The notes beneath the pieces were generated by a model. That model was not told the DNA's origin, did no database searches, and was given only the letters and a program-made list of their open reading frames with translations. 64,000 nucleotides of DNA from Rhizophagus clarus. Lineage: Eukaryota > Glomeromycota > Glomeromycetes > Glomerales > Glomeraceae. The translations under genes were made by a program, and so were the position numbers. Location of the stretch: contig BLAL01000018.1 in assembly GCA_015698045.1 (NCBI GenBank), positions 1,240,001 to 1,304,000 of the forward strand, written 5' to 3'. Within the stretch, counting starts at the first letter, position 1; every line of letters begins with the position of its first letter. Shown piece by piece: positions 22,776 through 34,200 of the stretch.

Positions 22776-22874
22776 ATGAATCCAACAATCATCACTTCTA
22801 AACCAGTCGTCATCGTAGCTTCTGAAGCAACTGAACCACCTCTCAAACCTACAAATCAATGTTCTATAATGTAA
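22776..22874 (+). CDS. CaaX peptide precursor, copy I (most diverged)
   Basis: A 32-residue ORF beginning MNPTIITSKP with Ala18 and Pro21 (Glu20-Pro21 instead of Glu-Arg/Gln), yet the same tail PLKPTNQCSIM, stop TAA. Flanks are strongly diverged from the other units apart from the TATA region and the hairpin block (22948-22979, wobble-preserving change in the stem). Conservation of the tail despite this divergence argues for selection on the peptide. Confidence 0.75.
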   Translation: MNPTIITSKPVVIVASEATEPPLKPTNQCSIM

Positions 22875-23598
22875 ACATTTACTGATAATCCAAAAAAAAA
22901 TTGAATGGTTTTAAGAAATAAAATGATCTTTCAATGGAATTAGCCTATCTTTAATTAGCCTGGTGCTATTCATGAAGATTTTTTAACGAACGATTCTATA
23001 TATATAATTCGACTGTGTTTATTCTTAATTTATTCAAAAATTAAATTGTAATAAAAAGCCTGTAATTTTAAATTTATTAATATAATAATTATACATTTTT
23101 TTTTCCAATTTTCGATTAAATAAATAAAATTAAAATCAGTTAACAGATAACTGAATAAATTATTTCAAATGTTTTTTATTAAATTAAACACTTATTTCTA
23201 AAATTATCCGTGATAACTCATAAAATTCGTCTCATTCTCTTAAAAGATAGCGTGATGATACTGTATAACTATAACAAATTACAAATAAAGAGATCAAATT
23301 CGTTAAAATCAAAATATACGCTTATTTATTAAAGTCACAGCTTTAAGGGTTATTTATTAAGCGCGTGACGTCGTGACGTAACATCAGAGACCCGGAAAAT
23401 TTCCATTTTTATAATAAATGAATAAAACGGAATTTTTATGAATTTTAGAAAATTTATTCCAACACGTAACAACTAGCCAATCATTATTGCAGATTCGTTG
23501 ACTTTATCGTGATAGAGTTTGAAAAAATTCCCAATCATTTCAATCAAAGTCAACCTGCATTAAATATATGTAAGCCGGCTAGAATTATTACTATAATT

Positions 23599-23808
23599 GG
23601 GGGACGTCTAAAGCGGAGCAGAATCACGTGATCATAGTAAAATATTTGTCACCCGGTGTCACACCCTTTACTTTCTCATTTTTATTAAGTATTCTGGGGA
23701 CACAATTTTCGGTTAGTAAGAACTTGTTTGTCACACCCATTATTTGTCACGTTCGTAATTTCTTAATGCCGTAATTCCGGTCAAATCTGCTCCGCTTTAG
23801 ACGTCCCC
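23599..23808. mobile_element. Small MULE-type MITE
   Basis: A 210-bp element with inverted ends GGGGACGTCTAAAGCGGAGC, followed inside the left end by ATCACGTGAT; TAATT flanks both ends. The end motif GACGTCTAAAGC matches the TIR of the MULE at 15665, and TAAAGCGG recalls the foldback elements, so it may be mobilised by the same transposase. It is non-coding. Confidence 0.65.
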
Positions 23809-23849
23809 TAATTTTTTATCGGAATAAAGTCGGAATTTTTCCCGTTATC

Positions 23850-24796
23850 GTGATAAAAATTTGAATGAGTTTCTGTGTAACATTAAGTCAAGTCACGTTA
23901 TAGACGTAGCTATAAATAAAAATTTATTTGTTAATGACATATGATCAAAAACTGAAAAAACTGTGATAATGCATAAGATAGACGCATGTCCATCATTTAT
24001 TTTTAAATAAATAAATGTCGATATTAGATACGTGTATTTAATTTTAATTATAATAAGTTGATAATTATTTCATTTTCATGATTTTTTTTTTTTTTTGCCG
24101 CGAACGATTAAAAAATTCAACTATTTTAAATTTAATAAAATAACCATCTTGAAAATTAAATTAAAGCTACAATAACTTAAAAAAATTAAAGTTACGCTAT
24201 GTGAATATTTAGGTACTGCAACCTTTTTACCGGACAAAATAAAATATCTATTGAATTTGTTATCTTAAACTTTAATACCCTGGGTAGCTATACTATGTAT
24301 GAGGATTGCATATTAATATTTTATGAAAATCATATGTTTTTACTTCAACAATTCCAAATTTCCAATTTCTAACGCCAGATTAGAAATAATATAGTTTAGT
24401 ACTATAGTTAAAAAAAGAAACATGAGAATATACAATACCGTTGGCGTCGTGTCGAAATCAAAAAAAAAAAAAAATAAATTTAATTTCAAATAGAAAATTC
24501 CTGTCTATCACAGACGAAAAAATTATTTTTCAAAAATGATGTAACATGAACCGAAAATATATATATTTGAAAGATGAAACTTTGATAATTATATAATCTT
24601 ATCATCTGTAACAGCATATGAAATCTCTATAGACCAGGTCAACTGATTTTAAAAACGATTATTGAATATCATTTCCTTTAATGATAACCTTTTATTTTTC
24701 ATTATTTCCAATTTAGTCATTGATATCAAAGGACTTTTTTTTTTTTAATAAATAGTGCACTTCGTAAGAGTAGACAATTCAGTGACGAAAACCGAA
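23850..24796. other. Intergenic, upstream of the J/TPR gene
   Basis: AT-rich and without a plausible gene. The last 300 bp should contain the promoter of the gene starting at 24797. No clear TATA box was singled out. Confidence 0.3.
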
Positions 24797-27709
24797 ATGT
24801 CACTAATAACGTTAGAAAAAATGGACTCTGAAATTGAAAATTTTTTTTCAGAAATAGATGATTTGATCAAACTTCATCTCCAAGAGAACATTCAAAGTGA
24901 GTCAGTGAAGAAAAAATTTATAGAAGGAAAAGAGTTAATTGATGAATTAGAAGGAGATAATGAAGAATTATATAAACATTTTAAGTTCAAGTATCACAAT
25001 ACGTATGCTAGCTATCTAAAAACGGTTGGTGAAGTGGAAAATGCTATTAAGCAACAGAATATAGCAAAGAGATACGAAAAGGTTGAGAGTATGGATACTT
25101 ACAAAAACAAATTGATATTATTTGAGGAGGGCAAGTTAAACCTGAATCAGGCTTCTGAGGAAGGATCTCTACTAAAAGATCTAGAAGAGCAATTAAAAAA
25201 TATTCAACCTATTTTAGGAGATAGTATCCTTGAATCTATCAGGCAAACCTTTAGACAGCTTATTAAAATACCAGTAACTTTTGAAGAGTATGTGAAACTC
25301 GTTGATTATGCGAATCTTTTAAATACGACAGCGGATTCTTTAATTTGTGAGAGACTAATTAATCTAGAATCATCTCAGAACACAGAAACCAATGAAATTA
25401 AAGATCAAATCAAAACTGTAGTTGAAGAAAATAAAAATGAGAAAGGTTTTATAAATTCTTTAAGTCATTTAAAAGATTTAGCTTTAGAAACTGCTTATTC
25501 AAAAAGAATAGCTTTTATGCACCATGTTTTAAACTCTTCAAATAAAGACGAAGTCTTATATAGTGATACACCGTTTACAGAGGAAGAAATTAACAAACGT
25601 TCCAGAAAACTCGCTTCTTATTTCCATCCTGATAGGACAAATAAGCCAAATACTCCAATTAGTCTTCAAGATAAACATAAAATCTTAGGCGCTGATATAT
25701 TTAAAATCTCCCAAGAATTTAGAGATATCTTGTTGTCTCAATTAAAAGTTGCCTCAAATAATGACGGTCTGAATTTTCATGAAAAAAAGGCAAATGAACT
25801 TTGGAAAATTACAATTGATTTTCGTAATGCAGCTAAGGGACAATGGGATAAGCTAAAAGTGTTAAAAAAAGATGAAATTAAAGAATTTTCTCCTGAGGAA
25901 TTAGAGAATATAAGTATAGAAAACGGAATATTAGCTTGTCGGGAATATCGAGCAGCTTGCAGAATTGTTGATAAAGATAAACAATTAAAGAAACAAGTAA
26001 AATTACGAGGAAATATAGCATTGTGTTTATATGTCTCTAATAGATACCTTGAAGCCCAGTTATTTGCTTTATCAGCAATTCAGTTACAACTTAGGAATTC
26101 TCAAGAAGTTACGAAACAGGATTTAATCGAAGCTACAAAAATATTTGACAAAGTTAAAAAAGGGAATATTACTGAAGCAACCCCTAAATTGAGTACTGAA
26201 ATTAAGCTAAAAAGTAATTCATTGGCTTTAGTAAAAATGGTTGATCAGGAAATTTCCTTCTTTGAAAGAAAGACTTTTTGCAATTCAATTAAGGATGATA
26301 TGGAAAAATTATGTACTGAATTATTACTTAAGCCGGATCGCAGTTTAGTCCGGTATCAAACTTCTCAAGAAGAAATTCTGAGTGTTAAAAAACGTGCTAC
26401 TAGTTATAATACAGCGGGATGGACAACTATCGCAGCTGGAGGTGCAATAGGCACTTCTGGTATTTTTGGATCAGCGGCGTTTATTAGCGGAGCAATTTTG
26501 GCCCCGGTTGCACTCGTTGCAGGAGTAGCTACTTTTGGTTTAGGAGTATATTGCGGTAGCGATCTATGGAAGAAAGGCGCATCTCTTTTGGAAATACCAG
26601 AAATTCGTGAAAATCTTAATAAAATAATGAGAGATGCGTTGGATTCTTATGATAAAGGAAAATATCAGGCATTTATCGAACTACTTTCTACGAAATATGA
26701 TAAAAATGGTAATCAACTTATTAAATTAGAAGGACGGGATGATTCTATTGTACCGAGTGATATAATAAATAAACTTTTGGATAATGGTTTTAGATCAGAT
26801 GGCATTGCATATCTTTTAAATTTACTTGGTGAAGTTTTAAGTAGTGAGAAAATCGAAATTAAAGGAAAAACAGGAAAATTAGAAAAGACAACAGACGAAT
26901 TAAAGGAGATAGCGAAAAATGTTTTTGCTGGAGTTTTAAGTGAAAAACTTGAAAGGGAATCTGAAAAATTGGATGCTCGCGTTATTGATTTTCGCAGCAA
27001 AGAATACTTTAAAATTATTAAAAATAAAGTTGTAGACATTGCTTTATTTCAAGATCACAGTGATATAGCTAAAGAGCACATAGACGACGCTCAAAAGATG
27101 CCTTTTCAATCGAGATTGAAAGAAATGCGTAATATTGCAAGAATTAACCTCACAGTTATTGATTTATTAAACGGTCGTCAGCAAGAGTTTGACCGAGCTA
27201 AAGAAACTATTAAGGACATTCGAAATTCAATAAATTCTGAGCATCAATTTGTTGGCACGGCTAAATCACGCTTAGAAGCTTTGGAGGATTTTTTATGGGT
27301 CATTCATGGTGATGAACAACCTGAAGAATCATCCGAATTATTTGAAACAACGGATAACATGAATTATGTAGACGACAAATATCTTTGCTATCTTAATGAA
27401 AAACTACAGACAACAATTTCTAATAAAGAAAAGATAAAAATATATAACGAAATAGCAATTTATTATGAGCAATTAGCTGAAAAAGAAGATAAAACAAACC
27501 GATTATCTAGCTTGACATATTGGTATCATGCTCAAAAAAACTATGAGCATATACGTGAAATGGATATCGATAATCTTAATGCCACGCTTGGTTTTGCAAA
27601 ATGTCTCTTAAAACTATCCAAGTATACACAGGTTGTTAAGCTTCTTGATACCTGCCAATGTCTAACCTTATTATCAGATTATATGCGCTATTCCAGTATA
27701 GCAAAATAA
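24797..27709 (+). CDS. Large J-like/TPR-like protein upstream of patatin
   Basis: 970 aa from the first ATG; an upstream GTG in frame at 24755 is unlikely. Helical, Lys/Glu-rich N-terminus. A J-domain-like helix with HPD at residues 277-279 (SYFHPDRTNK) suggests an Hsp70-cochaperone-like segment, though the rest of a J domain is not obvious. Residues about 540-587 are Gly/Ala-rich and hydrophobic, with room for one or two membrane passes or a glycine-zipper hairpin. The C-terminal 120 residues look like TPR helices, including ITYWYHAQKNYEH-type and CLLKLSKYTQ-type helices. The ORF stops 7 nt before the patatin ATG, in another frame. The next ORF begins with a further TPR-like helix, so both may once have been one protein. 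No intron, unlike its multi-exon neighbours. Function unknown. Confidence 0.75.
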   Translation: MSLITLEKMDSEIENFFSEIDDLIKLHLQENIQSESVKKKFIEGKELIDELEGDNEELYKHFKFKYHNTYASYLKTVGEVENAIKQQNIAKRYEKVESMDTYKNKLILFEEGKLNLNQASEEGSLLKDLEEQLKNIQPILGDSILESIRQTFRQLIKIPVTFEEYVKLVDYANLLNTTADSLICERLINLESSQNTETNEIKDQIKTVVEENKNEKGFINSLSHLKDLALETAYSKRIAFMHHVLNSSNKDEVLYSDTPFTEEEINKRSRKLASYFHPDRTNKPNTPISLQDKHKILGADIFKISQEFRDILLSQLKVASNNDGLNFHEKKANELWKITIDFRNAAKGQWDKLKVLKKDEIKEFSPEELENISIENGILACREYRAACRIVDKDKQLKKQVKLRGNIALCLYVSNRYLEAQLFALSAIQLQLRNSQEVTKQDLIEATKIFDKVKKGNITEATPKLSTEIKLKSNSLALVKMVDQEISFFERKTFCNSIKDDMEKLCTELLLKPDRSLVRYQTSQEEILSVKKRATSYNTAGWTTIAAGGAIGTSGIFGSAAFISGAILAPVALVAGVATFGLGVYCGSDLWKKGASLLEIPEIRENLNKIMRDALDSYDKGKYQAFIELLSTKYDKNGNQLIKLEGRDDSIVPSDIINKLLDNGFRSDGIAYLLNLLGEVLSSEKIEIKGKTGKLEKTTDELKEIAKNVFAGVLSEKLERESEKLDARVIDFRSKEYFKIIKNKVVDIALFQDHSDIAKEHIDDAQKMPFQSRLKEMRNIARINLTVIDLLNGRQQEFDRAKETIKDIRNSINSEHQFVGTAKSRLEALEDFLWVIHGDEQPEESSELFETTDNMNYVDDKYLCYLNEKLQTTISNKEKIKIYNEIAIYYEQLAEKEDKTNRLSSLTYWYHAQKNYEHIREMDIDNLNATLGFAKCLLKLSKYTQVVKLLDTCQCLTLLSDYMRYSSIAK

Positions 27710-27716
27710 TTACAAA

Positions 27717-28853
27717 ATGGCCAATGAGACAATTATTCATACATTGAGTCTGGATCCTAAAGACAAATTAGCTAGCAAACAGTGTGATATTATCAATAAA
27801 CTAAAAGAAAATACGGTTACGAGTCGAATTAAACGTTACAAAAATAATACTATAAGATGTGAAAAAGACTATTTAGTAAAATCGCATAACAATAACCCTA
27901 TTTATAACGTGCTCTCAATTGACGGAGGAGGCGTACGCGGAGTATTGCCTGCTTTATGGCTCAGTGAGATTGAGAATCGCACCCATAGACCTATTTCCCA
28001 TCTATTTAATATGATAGCTGGGACATCAACCGGCGGGTTCATTGCTGCCGGACTATCAGCACCACATTGGTCAATTTTGGAAGAGAATTCTTGCGATCTT
28101 TCAGACTACAAACCGAGATCTTACGATTACTCAGATTCCAAACCGAAATTTTCAGCTTCAGAATTATTGAACTTTTACCAGCAAGACCAAGCAAAAGACA
28201 TATTTTCTTGTAAATGGAGTTTCTTTAACTTACTTAGGAAACCATTAAATTTTAATCGTTATTTTTGGAATCAATTTTGCGAAACAAGATTAAGTCAAGC
28301 ACTTACTGAATTAGTTATCCCTGCAACAAATATAGCTGATAACTCAACACATTTATTTACACGTTATGACGCTCATAATGATTCCTCAAAAGATCATACC
28401 TTTGTTGAAGCTTTATTGGCCACAACGGCTGCACCTACTTTTTTTCCACCTCATAATGGCTATTTAGATGGAGGAGTGCATCTCAATAACCCAGCAATGG
28501 AAGCTTACCATGAAGCTATTCGATATGAAGTGGCAAGTGAAAAGATTTCCGTACTTTCTTTGGGTACCGGCGGTTATATCCCAGATCCTTTAAATCCAGA
28601 CAAATATTGGAGTCAACTTTTTTGGCCAAAAGATAACCATAATGCGCAAGAATGTAGCACTGATTGTCAAATGTACGATTTATTGGGAAATCGCTACCAA
28701 CGATGGCAGGTTTGGTTCGAAGAACCTATAAAATTTAACGATATCAATAGCATCCCTTACCTTTTGGAGATAGGCAATCAGTATATAGAAGAGCTCGATG
28801 CTTCGGATGAAAATCCTATGAACAAGTTAGTGGAGTCTTTTCATGACATTTAG
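27717..28853 (+). CDS. Patatin-like phospholipase
   Basis: 378 aa. Patatin family lipid acyl hydrolase (Ser-Asp dyad): oxyanion motif DGGGVRG at residues 69-75, nucleophile Ser104 in GTSTG, catalytic Asp251 in DGG. Expected reaction is hydrolysis of fatty acyl chains from membrane lipids. Residues 1-30, before the lipase domain, read as a TPR helix (LSLDPKDKLASKQ) that would continue the repeats of the upstream ORF. The frame is open upstream to 27702, so one base change in GCAAAATAAT (27701-27710) would fuse the two. It may be a separate overlapping-style gene, a broken fusion or an assembly indel. Comparable patatin-TPR proteins are common in Rhizophagus and in NLR-like fungal proteins (known for the families; not shown here). 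Confidence 0.88.
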   Translation: MANETIIHTLSLDPKDKLASKQCDIINKLKENTVTSRIKRYKNNTIRCEKDYLVKSHNNNPIYNVLSIDGGGVRGVLPALWLSEIENRTHRPISHLFNMIAGTSTGGFIAAGLSAPHWSILEENSCDLSDYKPRSYDYSDSKPKFSASELLNFYQQDQAKDIFSCKWSFFNLLRKPLNFNRYFWNQFCETRLSQALTELVIPATNIADNSTHLFTRYDAHNDSSKDHTFVEALLATTAAPTFFPPHNGYLDGGVHLNNPAMEAYHEAIRYEVASEKISVLSLGTGGYIPDPLNPDKYWSQLFWPKDNHNAQECSTDCQMYDLLGNRYQRWQVWFEEPIKFNDINSIPYLLEIGNQYIEELDASDENPMNKLVESFHDI

Positions 28854-31272
28854 ATGTCCTTCCTGACAAAATTTTGTTTTACTATCGATTTGACAATTTC
28901 TTTTTTAAATGAATTACAATATATTTATTCCCTACTGATTTTACATTGCCTCTAAATTCTATTATTTATAGTTAGCATTTTTTTTTTCTTACTGAAGTTT
29001 ATTTATTTATATCTTTTATATGAACTTATTGATCAACAAAATCGATTGGAGGGGAAATGATGACAAGAATGATGTATTCTTGAATTATATATTAGAGATG
29101 ATTATAAATATATACTGTAAATATATATTCTGAGGATGATTATTATAATATACTCTCGAAATTATTTTCGAATTTCTCGAGATAAATTAAAAATTCATCG
29201 ACGCTAGCGGTGAATTTACGTAGTTTTTCTTTAACTGTTTTGGTAATAATCATTTTATGTATTTACATGATCTACACAACCAATAAAATCTGATCGGTTT
29301 ATTAACTATAATTTTGACATTTGTAATTACGTACATAATGTACTAGTACTATAATCGCAACAAAATAAACGGTTTACTGGGCCACGCCCAAAACATGCTA
29401 TAAAGTATAAACTATCAAAAGGATTTGTTAAAAAATATATTTTGAATCATTCAAAGTTGTGCATTGAGTGCATTCAAATCTACTGATAGTAAACGCATTA
29501 CTATCTATCTCAATCTACCTAGTCCAAACTTGTACAATTAATATTTAAATATAAGATTCCATCATGCTTTTTGCCGATTTTTCAGTTCACTTTTTTCCTC
29601 TGAGAAGTTGCATTAGCCTAAAGTCAGTAAAGAATTAAGTTTCATGATAAAGAGATTGTTATAGTTTAATAAAAATACTCCCGTTTTTATCCAGAAATAC
29701 GCGTTCAATATCATGAAAGATTGATAATTACGAATAATATTGGTTGCTTAGTAGCATTACACACCTTTTTAGTGACTGAATCATCTGATTCTTATTTCTG
29801 TAGGTATAAGAAGTAATTATTAAAAACTCATCAAATTCAAAGGTGACATTTTATATTATAGTAGAAAGATTTATCGTTATATCCAAACATTTTTAATGAC
29901 GGGTTTCTTTCCACTTGTTCGTATTGAATAAGGAAAAGAGTCAGAACATCCGAATAAAATCCAAGTCAACCACCTACATCTTAATGCCTTGCCACGCGTC
30001 CTAATGAGGTGGTTCTTCTTCTATCTTTACATGATTCTTTCAAAAGTTAAACATATCTAACACCTTTTTTTTTTACCTTAAAAAAGACAAGCATCAGTAA
30101 TAAGAATAAAGATTATCTTTGAAAAGTACAACACGTTGATATGCAATACGTCGTGACCGACTAAATGTTATCTGGAGGTCATCACAAGAACGACCATAAA
30201 TGAGACTTGATTAAGTAATTCAAGAGTAATACAACACCAAGAGAAACATCAATATAAATCTCAAACGCATTGAAACAATCTTTATATTCTCCCTGAGCTC
30301 TCGGTTATTTTAAAAATTTTGTAGTTCAGCTAAGAAACCATGTTCAAGTTGAATTTCTCTTTTGATACTTGTAAAAATAGCTTCGTATTCACTTAATCAC
30401 TTATGAGTATGGCTTTGTTCTTCCTTGCATTAACTATTTTGATAGAGTTTAGTATTTGGTCGAGATCAGTGTTTGAAATTCAAAATAAAAAAAAATTTGT
30501 ATTTTTGTGCGGAACTTTCATTTGTTATGTGCGGCATTATATAAAATTATAAAAAAATGCACTTCTTAATGTGCGGAAGTCCAAAAGGAATGTGCGCACA
30601 TTGAATTTCAAACAATGGTCGAGATCAAGTAATTTCGTGATGTATAGAAATTTATATGATCATATGATCACCACGGTACAATCACGTGATATGAGATCGA
30701 ATATAAATACTGTAGATGTAGACATGTATCGGTTAATAAATAAATAAACTCTCCATCACGACAGAGATAATATTTAAAGGCAAGTACCCATTTTATCTTT
30801 TAAACGAGAAATTTTTTTTATCATATTAAAGACAATATAACATAAATAAGCAAATCCAAATGTTACAAATTAATATAAAAATATTTGTAAAAAAATTGAA
30901 TTATTTGCGATACTAAAATTTAAACCCTGCTGTTTGAGGCGCTTCTTTTATCCAATTTTTCTAATGGATTGTAGCGTTATAGGTGTGCAGAGTACAATAA
31001 TTCATGAATTCAATAGATTTTATATCAAGGAAATTAATTTAGAATCACAAAAATTCAATCAATTATTAACCTAAAATTTTTTTTTTTTTTTTAATCGTAG
31101 ATCTTTAATTTTGATTTGTGATAAAGCTTTTCAAGATTAGATAGTCTCTCTTATTTATGTACGTGTATTTATAATCAATATCCAATAAAAAAGAATACAT
31201 CATCTTAACAAAACTTGTCAATTTTCCAGAAATACTGTAACTTCTGACAAATTTTTTTTGATTTTAAGAATT
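28854..31272. other. Intergenic, 2.4 kb
   Basis: No gene seen. Contains the hAT-type MITE at 30467-30617. A CACGTGAT word is near 30683. AT-rich with poly-T tracts near 31078-31092. Confidence 0.4.
30467..30617. mobile_element. hAT-type MITE (151 bp)
   Basis: Terminal inverted repeats CA(G/T)TGTTTGAAATTCAA and a perfect 8-bp target duplication GTCGAGAT at 30459-30466 and 30618-30625, both typical of hAT elements. Internal GTGCGGAA/GTGCGCAC motifs recur four times, like hAT subterminal repeats. No coding capacity. Confidence 0.85.
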
Positions 31273-34200
31273 ATGAAAGTGGTCGCATTAATCAGCGGAG
31301 GAAAGGATAGTTGTTATAATATGATGCATTGTGTTGCAAATGGACATCAAATTGTAGCATTGGCGAATTTGAAACCACAATCAAAATCCAAAAAAGGTTT
31401 GAACATTAATTTTATTCATTTTTTTTTTTTTTTTTTTTTTTTCCATCAATCGTTCTCGCTAAATAATTTCAAAATTTCTGGAATCTTTTGGGTTGTATAG
31501 ACGAACTTGATAGTTTCCTCTATCAAACTGTTGGCCATGATGCAATTGAATATTATGCTGAATGCATAAATCTTCCTCTCTATCGTCGTGAGATCATGGG
31601 CAGTTCTTTAGTTCAAGATGCTGATTATCAACAGACTTTGGGCGATGAGACTGAAGATTTATATCAATTATTAAAGCAAGTGAAGGTTGTTTAAACTTGC
31701 TTGCAATTTATTCATTTTCGATGATATTATGTTTAATATTAATTTACTCTCGACAGGAAGAACTTCCTGATATTCAAGCAGTTTCTGTTGGCGCAATTTT
31801 ATCTAATTATCAACGAGTTCGTGTTGAAAATATGTAATGTAATTTTTTTTTTATATATATTTTTGGTTTGCTTTTATTTTATTTTATTTTTTTTTTTTTT
31901 GGTTGATTTTTCTCTAGATTTTCACTTTTTTTTTTTATGTACAATATTATATAGATGTAATCGTCTCGGACTAACGTCGCTTGCATATCTTTGGCGAAGG
32001 AATCAAAAAGAACTATTAGATGAAATGATTAGTGCTGGAATAAATGCAATTATAATCAAGGTAGCTGCGATAGGTACTGTACATAATTTAGCATTTTTAA
32101 AGTGAATCTGGAGTTAATTATTTTATTAACATTTTTTTTTTTTTTTTTTTTTTTGTAGGACTTAATCCTACGCATCTTGGCAAATCAATTGAACAATTAT
32201 ATTCATATTTATGTGAACTGGTTAGTTTGATACCATGTTCTTGATTTATCGACTGCAAAAATTTTCTAATTCCTTTATCGAAACAGAACGAAAAGTATGA
32301 TGTGAATGTTTGTGGTGAAGGTGGTGAATATGAAACATTTACATTGGATTGTCCTTTATTCGTTAAACGACTTATGGTGTAAGATTTATTTGAGCAAATT
32401 ATCAAAGGATTTTCCATAAAATGTCTAGCTTATACTATTTGTTTAGAGAGGAAATGGAAACGATTGTACATTCTGACGATGCATTTGCTGAAGTTGCATA
32501 TCTTCGGCTCAAACGTTTGATAGTGAAAGAAAAACAAGCTAATGAGATTATATCAAATCCAATTATTAAGATCCCATCATGGAAAAATGACATTGAAGAT
32601 TTGATGTCATCAGCTGAACAGTTGGTATTTATTATTATTATTATTTTTTTTTTCTTTTTTCTTTTTTCTTTTTGTCTTTTTATGATATTTTAAAATTTCC
32701 TATCTCATAGAAATTGGATAGTAGTATAACAAATTACACAGCAATTGAAATTGATAGTTCAAAAGAAGATTCATCATTGGAGGGACGCTCTGGTAATATC
32801 GAAATAATGTAATTTAATTACACGGAAATTTTCAATTTAATTTACTAACTACTCTTTCAAATTAGATCTCTTTTCTTCATATACAAATCCCCCTTACTAC
32901 TATGTATCTGGCACAACTGCATATAATTATCTACATGAAACTCAACAATTTGAATCAATTGAAGAAGAAACTCAGGCATGCATGTTGAATCTTCAAAGTA
33001 TTTAGACGTAATTCAATGTTTGTATTTATGTGTATGTGCGTGTGTATTTTCTTTAACTCTTAAAAGCATTTTTTATTTAGAAAGACTACATGAATTAGAT
33101 CTAAATTGGTCTGAGGTTGTAAATATGAATGTATTTATTAAGGATATGGATGAATTTGGAAGAATGAACGCAGTTTACAAGAAATTTTTTAATATTAATC
33201 CACCAACAAGGTAAATACTTTTGTATTTGAGCTTTCAAATTTCGATTGTTAACATGATTTCCTATTATTATAGGGCATGCGTCGGTAGTAATTTGCCTTT
33301 TCCAATCAAGATTCAAATAGATTTGATGGCGATTAAGCATATATCTAAAGATGAATCTTCTAAACCAAGGAAAACTATGCACGTTCAAAGTATGTCTTAC
33401 TGGGCTCCAGCGAATATTGGACCATACTCTCAAGCCACGATTGTAAGTTATTATACTCTCACGCAATTTAATTACGTACAAAATACATGAATAATATATT
33501 TTTTTTTTTATTTTACAGGTAAAAAATCATGCATTTATTGCAGGTCAAATTGGACTTATTCCATCATCACTTGAATTTCCTTCACCTGAAACATATGAAA
33601 CGCAAACATTTCTATCATTAAGAAACTTAGAAAACGTCACTTCAGTCTTGGGATTAAATGTGAAACAAAGAACGATTTTATGTATTTGTTATGTTGTTGA
33701 TGAGAAGTTATTTTCTTTTGTTCAGAATGCATGGAACATTTTCTGCAAACAACACAATGAGAATGTTGAAGTACGTTCCTAATTAGGTTCACACTTTGTT
33801 CAATGTTATTTGAAAAAAAAAATTCACACTGTTCTGAATTTCCTTGTAGAATCATATGGGACCAGTTCTTTATCTTTCTGTTCCATCACTTCCTCGCAGA
33901 GGTAAAGTTGAATGGCAAGTTTTAGTACATGACGAAACAACAGACGATGATGATGAGAACCTTTTAATGGATCCTAAGATTTGGCAAGGTACGATTATTC
34001 GTCAATATAAGTTAACAAGTAGATATTAACAACGTATTTCTTATATATCAGATTCTTCGGATTCTAATAATTCAATAATAGTAAAGATAACAACATGGTT
34101 TTTAAATCCAATTTTAAGTAGTACATTTACAGTTAAAGTCGAAAAAAGTAAGTTTTGCTTAACCTTTTTTCCGATTTTTATAGAATTTTATTAATACTTT

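Noticed and set aside
26713..27039. 108-codon minus-strand ORF
   Set aside because: Lies wholly inside the plus-strand J/TPR-like gene, with no family resemblance.
31788..32105. 105-codon plus-strand ORF in DPH6
   Set aside because: Runs through a T-rich intron; only its ends overlap true exons 3 and 4, in matching or shifted frames.
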